The notes beneath the pieces were generated by a model. The model was not told the DNA's origin. It made no database searches and saw only the letters and a program-made list of their open reading frames with translations. Below are positions 1 to 5,931 of a DNA stretch of 28,846 nucleotides, piece after piece. Position 1 is the stretch's first letter. The number at the start of each line of letters is the position of its first letter. Made by a program: the position numbers and the translations under genes. Source of the DNA: Porphyromonadaceae bacterium UBA2720 (lineage in GTDB: Bacteria > Bacteroidota > Bacteroidia > Bacteroidales > Muribaculaceae); assembly GCA_002353885.1 (NCBI GenBank), contig DEKO01000174.1, positions 890 through 29,735 on the forward strand, written 5' to 3'.

Positions 1-143
1 GCCGAATTAGGCTTCTTGGGAGTGGTCGTGTAGACACGGACACACACACCGCGGCGCTGAGGGCAAGCGTCCAGAGCGGGCGATTTGCTGGCTGATTCCA
101 GCGATGTACGGCCTTTTCTTACTAATTGCTGAATTGTAGGCAT
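1..143 (-). CDS. rpsL: 30S ribosomal protein S12, N-terminal part (cut by window edge)
   Basis: Reading the minus strand from the ATG at 143-141 gives 47 codons beginning MPTIQQLVRKGR and continuing through SKSPALDACPQRRG and VYTTTPKKPNSA. This is the highly conserved start of ribosomal protein S12, part of the 30S decoding centre and the site of streptomycin-resistance mutations. The frame runs off the left edge, so about 60 percent of the gene is missing. In Bacteroidales rpsL normally begins the str operon (rpsL-rpsG-fusA), so the window probably starts at the front of that operon. A typical promoter lies upstream at 273-304. Identification rests on the near-invariant N-terminal sequence. 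Confidence 0.96.
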   Translation of the reverse strand, partial: MPTIQQLVRKGRTSLESASKSPALDACPQRRGVCVRVYTTTPKKPNS

Positions 144-216
144 CTTAGTTTGTTACTTTAGTTTTTAATTGTGAATAAAATTGGTGCTCACGAGGCCGCC
201 ACAGAAAGTTATCACT

Positions 217-237
217 CGCTTAATCAGACGATTAGCG
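217..237 (-). other. hairpin in the rpsL leader
   Basis: CGCTTAATC (217-225) can pair with GATTAGCG (230-237) with one bulged base. It lies midway in the rpsL leader. A role in ribosomal-protein feedback control is possible but only inferred. Confidence 0.3.
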
Positions 238-272
238 AACGACAACATTGTTTTGGCCCTCAAAAAGCGATG

Positions 273-304
273 CAAAGGTACACACTAATTCTCTAACAGC
301 CAAA
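273..304 (-). promoter_or_regulatory. rpsL promoter, Bacteroidetes type
   Basis: On the minus strand TTTG (304-301), a 20-nt spacer and TACCTTTG (280-273) match the Bacteroidetes primary sigma consensus (TTTG, about 19 nt, TAnnTTTG). Transcription would start near 265, giving a leader of about 120 nt before the rpsL ATG. Confidence 0.8.
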
Positions 305-333
305 TGATTTGCCGCCAAAAATCTTATATAAAA

Positions 334-365
334 GGTGCAAGACCCTCAAAAAAGAGTCTCGCACC
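334..365 (-). terminator. rfbC terminator
   Basis: GGTGC (334-338) pairs with GCACC (361-365), and inner AGA..CTC/GAG..TCT segments extend the stem around an A-rich loop. On the minus strand the stem is followed by TTTTATAT, as expected for an intrinsic terminator of the minus-strand rfbC gene. Confidence 0.7.
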
Positions 366-420
366 TGTGCTAACTACAACAAACTCAGCGAGTTCTGAAT
401 TTGATGGAATTTTTGAAAGT

Positions 421-966
421 TTAAAATCTATAAACATCTTTTAACCCAACACCTTGCTGATCTTTGGCGCTGAGTAGCAGCTCGCTGGCCGGCAGCGGCC
501 ACTCAATGCCCAGTTCAGGGTCGTTCCACATGAGCGTGGCCTCGCTCTGTGGGGCATAAACATTGTCGACCTTGTACTGGAACTGAGCCACATCGCTCAG
601 CACCACAAAGCCATGGGCAAAGCCTCTGGGAATGAACAACTGCCGTCCATTGTCGGCACTGAGCTCAACCATCACATGCTTGCCAAATGTCGGGCTAGCA
701 CTGCGCAGGTCGACACAAACGTCCAGCACCTTGCCTTGAGACACACGCACGAGCTTGGCCTGGCTCCACTCCCCCTTCTGGAAGTGGAGTCCGCGCAACA
801 CACCTCGAGTCGAGAACGACTCGTTATCTTGAATGAAGTCAACATGCCCGACGTGCTTATCGAACAAGTCTTGGCGGAATGTCTCGCTGAAGTAGCCACG
901 CGCGTCGCCATATCGCTTGGGCTCAATCACCCACACCCCCTCAATCTCAGTCTTGATAAATTCCAT
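421..966 (-). CDS. rfbC: dTDP-4-dehydrorhamnose 3,5-epimerase
   Basis: This 181-residue protein is a full-length RmlC/RfbC cupin epimerase. It converts dTDP-4-keto-6-deoxyglucose to dTDP-4-keto-rhamnose, the third step of cytoplasmic dTDP-L-rhamnose synthesis for surface polysaccharides. Family landmarks are RGYFSE near residue 25, QDNES near 50, RGLHFQ with the proposed catalytic base H61, K71 in QAKLV, the PRGFAHGF strand, and the C-terminal Tyr-rich segment followed by MWNDPELGI. I chose the ATG at 966 (MEFIKTEIEGVWVIEP), because the longer open frame up to 1077 adds residues unlike the family and crosses the promoter -7 element. The other rhamnose genes (rfbA, rfbB, rfbD) are not in the window, so this gene appears to be monocistronic. 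Confidence 0.93.
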   Translation of the reverse strand: MEFIKTEIEGVWVIEPKRYGDARGYFSETFRQDLFDKHVGHVDFIQDNESFSTRGVLRGLHFQKGEWSQAKLVRVSQGKVLDVCVDLRSASPTFGKHVMVELSADNGRQLFIPRGFAHGFVVLSDVAQFQYKVDNVYAPQSEATLMWNDPELGIEWPLPASELLLSAKDQQGVGLKDVYRF

Positions 967-999
967 ATACCTTATTATATATAATCTAGTTTGGATTTG

Positions 1000-1007
1000 C
1001 AAAGTTA
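1000..1007 (-). promoter_or_regulatory. rfbC promoter -7 element
   Basis: The minus strand reads TAACTTTG, a match to the TAnnTTTG -7 element, about 34 nt upstream of the rfbC ATG. No convincing TTTG lies at the usual -33 distance. Confidence 0.55.
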
Positions 1008-1047
1008 CACAATTCTGCCCACATGCGCATCCATACCACCAAAAAAA

Positions 1048-1071
1048 CTGCGCCGGACCAACCCGGCGCAG
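1048..1071 (-). terminator. terminator of the repeat-containing secreted protein gene
   Basis: CTGCGCCGG (1048-1056) and CCGGCGCAG (1063-1071) form a perfect 9-bp stem with a 6-nt loop. On the minus strand it is followed by a run of seven T (1047-1041), a classic intrinsic terminator 23 nt past the stop codon of the minus-strand gene. Confidence 0.9.
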
Positions 1072-1094
1072 TAGCAATATAGGTGAAAAAGAGC

Positions 1095-2804
1095 TTACTT
1101 CACAACCTTTGCCACAGCTTGTGTGCCATCCTGATAGTCAACTACCACGATGTTCACACCATGGAATGCGCTGTTGGCCTGCTGGCCTGCCACATTGTAG
1201 TAGCGGATGCTCTTCACAGCCTTACCTGCTGTCAGTGCCTCAATGCCCGTGGCCTTGTCAATGACATAGTAAGCAGTCTTCTCGGCGAGAACACCAGTCT
1301 TGACGCGACGCGGAGCAGCCTCCTCGGTAGGATCAGCCTCCTCACGAACAACCTTGACATAGAGTGTGCCCGTCTTGTCGACAGTGATGGGAGCACGATA
1401 ATACATCTCACCAGTGGTGGTCTCTTCCTCGTCGGGAACAAACTCATAGAGGATCTCGGCATCGCTAGGCATATTCTCGACGGTGACAGTGACAGTCTGT
1501 GCAGCGTTGTAGCTTCCGCCATCGGGGTCGAAGGTAATGACCGGAGTGGGTTCGGGCGCAACCACGGTGTAGCGTGCACTGCCCGTGACACTGGTGGCCA
1601 CATAGTCGTCCATGCTGTCGCTCCACTTCATGATGGTAGCCACGATATTACCCGTCTCGGTGAGCTCGAAGGTAACGGTCTGGCCTTGCTTGGTCACGTC
1701 TCCATAAGTAGCCTCGATGATATAGTCATAGTCAACATTCTCGGCACTGACTGTGACCTGCGTGCCAGCCTCATACTCGCCAGCCTCGGGGTTGAAGACG
1801 ATAGTGGGCTCTTCGACGGGTGCAGTCATGATTGTGTAATTGGCCTCTGCCTTCATCTCATCATCAATCATGTACCAGAGAATCTCGCTCTCGTCGGTGT
1901 TCTCGTCAAGAACAGCAGCTTGGATGGTGCTGGCAGCACTGACGGTGAAGGTGGTGATGTACTTGCTCCAGCTACCATTGTCCTGACGCGCGAACAGCTT
2001 CATGCCTGCGGGCACATTGGCTGCAGTGACAGTGACCTGAGTGCCGGCCTCAACCTCACCTGCTGCGGGGTTGAAAGTAATGGTGGTGGGCTCGGGGATG
2101 TTGATGACATAGGCCTGAGCTGCGCTGGTGGCGATGACGGTCTCATAGTCCTCGCTGCTGACCAAGCGTGCATAGAGCTCACCACTCTCGGTCACGTTGT
2201 AGCTTTCGGCGCGCATCCAGTCAATCTCGGTGTCACCCACAAACTTGACCTGCATAAAGCAGTTCTCAGGCTTGTTGTTGACAGTGACAGCTACATTCTG
2301 AGCAGCCGTGTAGGTGCCAGCGGCAGGAGTGAAGACAAACTCGGGCTCGGCGGGAGTCTCAGTTGCCTTTGTTTCAATTTCAATCGAAGAGACACGGGTT
2401 TGTCCTGAAGCAGTTGCCACAAACTCAGTGGTTTCACCCTCCCAAGTGACATCACTGAAAGATTTTGAGCTACTTACTTCACCCACAGTAAAGTTGTAAG
2501 CATACTTGCTTTCGGTGCAATGCAGCACAACCTTGGTAATTGCCTCATCGCAAGCAATTGCAAATGTTGTCCCAGAATAAATACGGACATGATTGTTTTG
2601 GAGGACATAACTGGTTTCAGCATCTGTATTATTGGTAATGTCCAGCGTAATCGTGATTCCGTCCTCAGTTGTAACGGATGTCACTCTGTTCTGCCAAGCG
2701 GCCCAAGTTCCGGGCGATGTTGCGTTCATGTTGTAGCTGTAGCTACCTGCCCATGCGGCGACGCAGAGCATAGCCATAGCAATAAGAGATAATACTTTCT
2801 TCAT
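1095..2804 (-). CDS. secreted protein with four chitobiase/FN3-like repeats and C-terminal sorting domain
   Basis: The 569-residue product begins with a signal peptide (MKKVLSLIAMAMLCVAAWA, cleavage near 19). Residues 20-150 form a beta-rich N-terminal module. Four related repeats of about 85-100 residues follow (roughly 155-235, 240-326, 332-416, 420-517). Each starts with a variant of ITFNPAAGEYEAGTQVTVT, the signature of the CHB_HEX_C-type Ig-like domain found in Bacteroidales surface proteins. Residues 518-569 (GIEAL..KSIRYYNVAGQ..GVNIVV..DGT..KVVK) match the short C-terminal domain of many exported Bacteroidales proteins, probably a type IX-like sorting or anchoring signal. No catalytic domain is evident, so an adhesive or structural surface role is the best guess. 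The gene is monocistronic with its own promoter (2859-2890) and terminator (1048-1071). Confidence 0.85.
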   Translation of the reverse strand: MKKVLSLIAMAMLCVAAWAGSYSYNMNATSPGTWAAWQNRVTSVTTEDGITITLDITNNTDAETSYVLQNNHVRIYSGTTFAIACDEAITKVVLHCTESKYAYNFTVGEVSSSKSFSDVTWEGETTEFVATASGQTRVSSIEIETKATETPAEPEFVFTPAAGTYTAAQNVAVTVNNKPENCFMQVKFVGDTEIDWMRAESYNVTESGELYARLVSSEDYETVIATSAAQAYVINIPEPTTITFNPAAGEVEAGTQVTVTAANVPAGMKLFARQDNGSWSKYITTFTVSAASTIQAAVLDENTDESEILWYMIDDEMKAEANYTIMTAPVEEPTIVFNPEAGEYEAGTQVTVSAENVDYDYIIEATYGDVTKQGQTVTFELTETGNIVATIMKWSDSMDDYVATSVTGSARYTVVAPEPTPVITFDPDGGSYNAAQTVTVTVENMPSDAEILYEFVPDEEETTTGEMYYRAPITVDKTGTLYVKVVREEADPTEEAAPRRVKTGVLAEKTAYYVIDKATGIEALTAGKAVKSIRYYNVAGQQANSAFHGVNIVVVDYQDGTQAVAKVVK

Positions 2805-2858
2805 AATAGTTTGTAATTAAGACTAGTTTGTTAATGATTAGGTTATAAAAATCGGGCG

Positions 2859-2890
2859 CAAAGGTAAAACACATTTTTTAATATAGCAAA
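2859..2890 (-). promoter_or_regulatory. promoter of the repeat-containing secreted protein gene
   Basis: On the minus strand TTTG (2890-2887), a 20-nt spacer and TACCTTTG (2866-2859) lie about 55 nt upstream of the ATG, with the same geometry as the rpsL promoter. The rest of 2805-3005 is AT-rich with no gene visible. Confidence 0.8.
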
Positions 2891-3005
2891 GACAAACATA
2901 TCAAAAATCACACCATTTTGTGTTAATTTTTCCTAAACAATTGAATAGTAAACCATTTTTATCTATAACCACCCTTTTCAGCCAACGATAGATTAGTAAA
3001 AATCA

Positions 3006-3030
3006 GCGGCTAGATTTTACAATCAGCCGC
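3006..3030 (-). terminator. terminator of the WYL regulator gene
   Basis: GCGGCT (3006-3011) plus GATT (3013-3016) pair with AATC (3021-3024) plus AGCCGC (3025-3030), with one bulged A and a 4-nt loop. The minus strand continues into GATTTTTAC, giving the T tract. It lies about 50 nt after the WYL stop codon. Confidence 0.75.
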
Positions 3031-3080
3031 CATTTGTATTCTTTATGCTAACAAGTTTTAGTATTTTAGGTTAACCGCTG

Positions 3081-4109
3081 TCACTCGTGTTCTTCGGAGT
3101 CATAGAGAGCCAGCGCCCGTTGCAATTGTCGCCTCATCTCGGCGGCCACTCGATCAGGCTTGAGCACCCTGATGCCTGCCCCATAGCTCATAAGCACCGA
3201 ATAGAGTTCAAAGTTGATTACAACCTTTATTTGGAATATGCAGCTGCCATCGTCTGGATTGGTACTGACTAGGCGCTGCGAGGGGTGAATGGGTTTGGTG
3301 GCAATGTACCGGCTCTGCTCACGATTAGCCCACAGACGTACCCGTCTGGGCTGTGTGCGTAAATTCTTGGTCACTCCAATCACATCGTCAAAAAAATGTT
3401 CGGGATCAAAGTCGGTATTGTCTTGATAATCGACATCATTGAGGGGTTCTACAGCAATCATGCGGTCAAGCGCCAGATTGAAGAGGCACATATCGCTCAC
3501 CCGTGAGCAGAAGAGGAACCACCGGTTGCGGAACTCCTTGAGCAGATGCGGAAACACCAGATAGTCACCGGGCTCACGCGCCCCGAACGACTGATAACTG
3601 ATGCGCAAGGGCTGGCGGTGAGCGATATGAGCATATAACGGACTGAGCAGACGCAAGCCCTTGAGGTCGGGTACACTGTCGAACTGCACAATGGGTTTTG
3701 CACCATGACGCGTGAGTGAGAGTTTGTCTTGAAGTCGGCTCACGACATCAGCCATCTCGGCAAACTGGTCGAAGTCCCGCAGCTGGTCGAGCAGGTCGAC
3801 AGCCTCTTGCAGCACCTCACAATCGTTCTGCGACATGGGCATGGCGGTGATGCTAAAGTCGGGATCGCTATAGCGGTAGTACTTGCGGCCATACACCTCG
3901 ATGGGAGCATTGTAACCCAGTTTGTCGCTGCGCATGACCTGAATGTCGCTTTGGACGGTGCGTACCGACACCGATGCCACCCCCTCCATGTCGAGCAAGG
4001 CATCGGCGCAAGCGTGCACCAGATCATCGAGTGTCCATCGCCTATAACGGTTGCGCAGGCACTGGTCGATGGTTTTGTAGCGAATCAATGCGTTTTTGTT
4101 GGCAGGCAT
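3081..4109 (-). CDS. WYL-domain transcriptional regulator
   Basis: This 342-residue protein has an N-terminal winged-helix region (about 1-75; RYKTIDQCLRNRYRRWTLDDL, then SVRTVQSDIQVMR as recognition helix). Its WYL domain (about 165-245) carries LRISYQSFGAREPGDYLVFP and RNRWFLFCSRV, the WYL-type strand motif. A WCX-like C-terminal region follows (RRVRLWANREQSRYIATKPIHPSQ onward). WYL proteins bind DNA and are thought to sense nucleic-acid or nucleotide ligands; several control DNA-damage or anti-phage genes. This gene is divergent from rtcB across 275 bp containing two candidate operators (4188-4206 and 4257-4275), so it is the likely regulator of the RNA-repair unit. Whether it activates or represses is open; weak -33 elements at both promoters favour activation. 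Confidence 0.88.
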   Translation of the reverse strand: MPANKNALIRYKTIDQCLRNRYRRWTLDDLVHACADALLDMEGVASVSVRTVQSDIQVMRSDKLGYNAPIEVYGRKYYRYSDPDFSITAMPMSQNDCEVLQEAVDLLDQLRDFDQFAEMADVVSRLQDKLSLTRHGAKPIVQFDSVPDLKGLRLLSPLYAHIAHRQPLRISYQSFGAREPGDYLVFPHLLKEFRNRWFLFCSRVSDMCLFNLALDRMIAVEPLNDVDYQDNTDFDPEHFFDDVIGVTKNLRTQPRRVRLWANREQSRYIATKPIHPSQRLVSTNPDDGSCIFQIKVVINFELYSVLMSYGAGIRVLKPDRVAAEMRRQLQRALALYDSEEHE

Positions 4110-4171
4110 TTGTTTTTGAATTGAGAATTAAACACACATTTTGCTATGTGACTCTGATCACTTTTTCAATG

Positions 4172-4179
4172 CAAAGTTA
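4172..4179 (-). promoter_or_regulatory. WYL gene promoter -7 element
   Basis: The minus strand reads TAACTTTG, a good TAnnTTTG match, 63 nt upstream of the WYL ATG. No TTTG is present at the -33 position; the TGCGCA boxes (4188-4206) occupy that place. Confidence 0.65.
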
Positions 4180-4187
4180 ATGCTTTC

Positions 4188-4206
4188 TGCGCAATGTATC
4201 TGCGCA
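4188..4206. promoter_or_regulatory. candidate operator 1 (paired TGCGCA boxes)
   Basis: TGCGCAATGTATCTGCGCA contains two copies of the palindromic hexamer TGCGCA, 13 bp apart centre to centre. It begins 8 bp beyond the -7 element of the WYL promoter, over its spacer and -33 region. The match to operator 2 in sequence, spacing and position suggests a shared binding site, most likely for the WYL protein. Confidence 0.6.
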
Positions 4207-4256
4207 GATCAAGAAAAATCAACTTTTTCAGCATTTTTTTTGCCTCAAAAATTTGG

Positions 4257-4275
4257 TGCGCAAATTGGTTGCGTA
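4257..4275. promoter_or_regulatory. candidate operator 2 (paired TGCGCA/TGCGTA boxes)
   Basis: TGCGCAAATTGGTTGCGTA repeats the operator 1 layout: boxes 13 bp apart and the same TGCGCAA start. It ends 9 bp before the rtcB -7 element, mirroring operator 1 at the WYL promoter. Confidence 0.6.
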
Positions 4276-4284
4276 GTTATCATT

Positions 4285-4292
4285 TAATTTTG
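4285..4292 (+). promoter_or_regulatory. rtcB promoter -7 element
   Basis: TAATTTTG matches TAnnTTTG and lies 92 nt before the rtcB ATG. The nearest upstream TTTG (4252-4255) is too far at 29 nt, so this promoter may depend on a regulator bound at operator 2. Confidence 0.6.
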
Positions 4293-4384
4293 CACTCGCA
4301 ATCCCGGCTCACGGGCTTGCTTGAAAAAAAGCTGAACTAAACGCACCACCTATTATTTCATTCACTTCACAAACCGACAAGACT

Positions 4385-5557
4385 ATGAACGTAACAGTCA
4401 TCAACAATCGTCCAGTAAAAATCTGGACCGACGAGGTCGAACAGTCGGCTATGGCGCAGATTGAGAATCTGACGCGCTTGCCGTTCATGTTCCATCACGT
4501 CGCCATCATGCCCGACGTGCATGCCGGCATGGGAATGCCCATCGGTGGTGTGCTGGCATGCTGCGACGCGGTGATTCCCAATGCCGTGGGTGTAGATATC
4601 GGCTGTGGCATGTGTGCTGTCAAGACCTCATGGCAAGTGGCCGACATCCCCGCCGATGTGCTGCGCAAGCAGGTGATGCGCGGCATCCGCAAGCGCATCC
4701 CACTGGGCATGGAACACCACAAGGAGGCACAGAGTGCCGAGTACTTGCCCCAGGGGCACAATCTGGAACGCACCCCGGTGGTATCCCAACGCCAGAAGGC
4801 CATCCTCAAGGAGGTGGGCACACTGGGTGGCGGCAACCACTTCATCGAGTTGCAGCGCGACCCTGATGGCATGCTGTGGGTAATGATTCACAGCGGCTCA
4901 CGCAATCTGGGCAAGCTAGTGGGCGATCATTATAACAAGCTGGCCATGCAGCTCAACGAGCGCTGGCACTCGGTGGTGACACCCGACTTGCGCCTGGCGT
5001 TCTTGCCTCTGCGCACCAACGAGTTCAACGCCTACTGGGCCGAGATGCAGTATTGCGTAGACTTCGCCCTTTGCAACCGCCGACTGATGATGCAGCGCAT
5101 CCAGGAAGTGCTGGCCGACGCGCTGCCAGGCATCGAGTTTGAACCGATGATCAACATCGCCCACAACTATGCCGCCTGGGAGCACCACTATGGCCACGAC
5201 GTGATTGTGCACCGCAAGGGAGCCACGCTGGCTCGCGAGGGCGTGGTGGGCATCATCCCTGGCTCACAGGGCACCGCCAGCTACATCGTCGAGGGCATGG
5301 GCAACCCCGAGTCGTTCTGCTCGTGCTCGCACGGCGCCGGTCGCGTGATGAGCCGCACCGCAGCCATCCGCGACCTAGACCTTCGAGCCGAGGTCGAGCG
5401 CCTGGACGCGCTGGGCATTGTCCACGCCATCCGCTCGCAGAACGACATGCAGGAAGCCAGCGGGGCCTACAAAGACATTGACACCGTGATTGCCAACCAG
5501 GCCGACCTAGTGCGCCCACTGGTACGTCTGCTACCTGTGGCCGTCATCAAAGGATAA
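4385..5557 (+). CDS. rtcB: RNA-splicing ligase, RtcB family
   Basis: RtcB uses GTP and Mn2+ to join RNA 2',3'-cyclic-phosphate or 3'-phosphate ends to 5'-OH ends, through a covalent histidine-GMP intermediate. The 390-residue protein keeps the hallmark motifs: PDVHAGMGMPIGG, GVDIGCGM with metal-ligand C74, GTLGGGNHF, IHSGSRNLG, NIAHNYA with H260, REGVVGIIPGSQG, and CSHGAGR, whose H316 is the expected guanylylated residue. It is slightly shorter than E. coli RtcB but looks complete. The ATG at 4385 follows a 92-nt leader. Upstream is a divergent WYL regulator; downstream is a tRNA-like RNA and a RING/TerD-like protein. No RtcA or archease gene is in view. The context points to repair of nuclease-damaged RNA, since bacteria lack a tRNA-splicing endonuclease pathway. 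Confidence 0.96.
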   Translation: MNVTVINNRPVKIWTDEVEQSAMAQIENLTRLPFMFHHVAIMPDVHAGMGMPIGGVLACCDAVIPNAVGVDIGCGMCAVKTSWQVADIPADVLRKQVMRGIRKRIPLGMEHHKEAQSAEYLPQGHNLERTPVVSQRQKAILKEVGTLGGGNHFIELQRDPDGMLWVMIHSGSRNLGKLVGDHYNKLAMQLNERWHSVVTPDLRLAFLPLRTNEFNAYWAEMQYCVDFALCNRRLMMQRIQEVLADALPGIEFEPMINIAHNYAAWEHHYGHDVIVHRKGATLAREGVVGIIPGSQGTASYIVEGMGNPESFCSCSHGAGRVMSRTAAIRDLDLRAEVERLDALGIVHAIRSQNDMQEASGAYKDIDTVIANQADLVRPLVRLLPVAVIKG

Positions 5558-5578
5558 GACAAAGAAAAACACACGTAT

Positions 5579-5655
5579 GAGGACGGACCAAATCTGTCTT
5601 ACTCCACAATAGAAAGCAGCAGAGTTCGTTAAATAGACAGGTGCTTTCCGTCCTC
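5579..5655 (+). terminator. long terminator-like hairpin between rtcB and the tRNA-like RNA
   Basis: GAGGACGGA (5579-5587) pairs perfectly with TCCGTCCTC (5647-5655), followed at once by TTTTTCTT (5656-5663). Inside, CTGTCT (5594-5599) pairs with AGACAG (5635-5640) and ACTC (5601-5604) with GAGT (5622-5625), making a nested 77-nt structure. It looks like an intrinsic terminator for rtcB, but it ends only a few nt before the tRNA-like RNA. That position also suits an attenuator or a structured 5' part of that transcript. Confidence 0.7.
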
Positions 5656-5668
5656 TTTTTCTTCACAT

Positions 5669-5792
5669 GCTGCGGTAGCTCAGTTGGCAGAGCAATAGAA
5701 CATTCTGTGGCGCAATTCCCCTTGTGGGCCAAGCATCACATACTTCACTCTGGTTAATCTAGAGGTCGCAGGTTCGAGTCCTGCCCGCAGCG
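5669..5792 (+). ncRNA. tRNA-like RNA with an expanded anticodon arm
   Basis: The ends form a complete tRNA body. The acceptor stem GCTGCGG (5669-5675)/CCGCAGC (5785-5791) is a perfect 7 bp with G5792 as discriminator. The D arm is GCTC (5678-5681)/GAGC (5690-5693) with GG at 5686-5687. The variable region is AGGTC (5763-5767). The T arm is GCAGG (5768-5772)/CCTGC (5780-5784) with loop TTCGAGT. The anticodon stem is reduced to TAGA (5696-5699)/TCTA (5758-5761) and closes a 58-nt loop instead of 7 nt, about 51 nt extra. The 3' side still reads GTTAA (5753-5757) as in tRNA-Asn. Inside the loop TGTGG (5706-5710) can pair with TCACA (5736-5740). CCA is not encoded. An extra 51 nt is far too small for a self-splicing group I intron, so this is more likely a dedicated tRNA-like RNA of the RtcB locus than an intron-bearing tRNA-Asn. 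Confidence 0.85.
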
Positions 5793-5865
5793 CACTTTTG
5801 CTATAAACAGTGCATAGCGTTGTCATCGACAATGAATGATGCTACAAATTCAAACAAGGGTCCAA

Positions 5866-5920
5866 GGGTGGCTTACTTCAATAGCAATTCTGGTGTTCTA
5901 GCCACCCAATTACCCTTTTT
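5866..5920 (+). terminator. hairpin and T-tract after the tRNA-like RNA
   Basis: GGGTGGCT (5866-5873) pairs perfectly with AGCCACCC (5900-5907) around a 26-nt loop, and a run of five T follows at 5916-5920. AAGGGT/ACCCTT flanks could extend or compete with the stem. It may end the tRNA-like transcript, or be a regulatory structure in the leader of the downstream gene, whose ATG is 12 nt beyond the T-tract. The stretch 5793-5865 shows no gene and no clear promoter. Confidence 0.5.
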
Positions 5921-5931
5921 CTCAAACTGAT

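Noticed and set aside
421..1077. Longer N-terminus for RfbC starting at 1077
   Set aside because: The extra 37 residues are Cys/Trp-rich, unlike RmlC proteins, and cover the -7 element at 1000-1007.
1083..2408. Long plus-strand open frame opposite the repeat-containing secreted protein
   Set aside because: It is an antisense shadow: the minus-strand frame has a signal peptide, repeated domains, promoter and terminator, while the plus frame has no family resemblance.
5700..5757. Group I or archaeal-type intron in a tRNA-Asn gene
   Set aside because: The insert is about 51 nt, well below the size of self-splicing introns, and no convincing bulge-helix-bulge with two 3-nt bulges and a 4-bp helix can be drawn. 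Bacteria also lack the splicing endonuclease. Kept only as an alternative to test.
5579..5792. Bacterial Y RNA (YrlA-like) with its tRNA-like module
   Set aside because: The hairpin-plus-tRNA order is reminiscent, but no Ro60/TROVE protein gene is present and the tRNA part here has a full acceptor stem and D and T arms.
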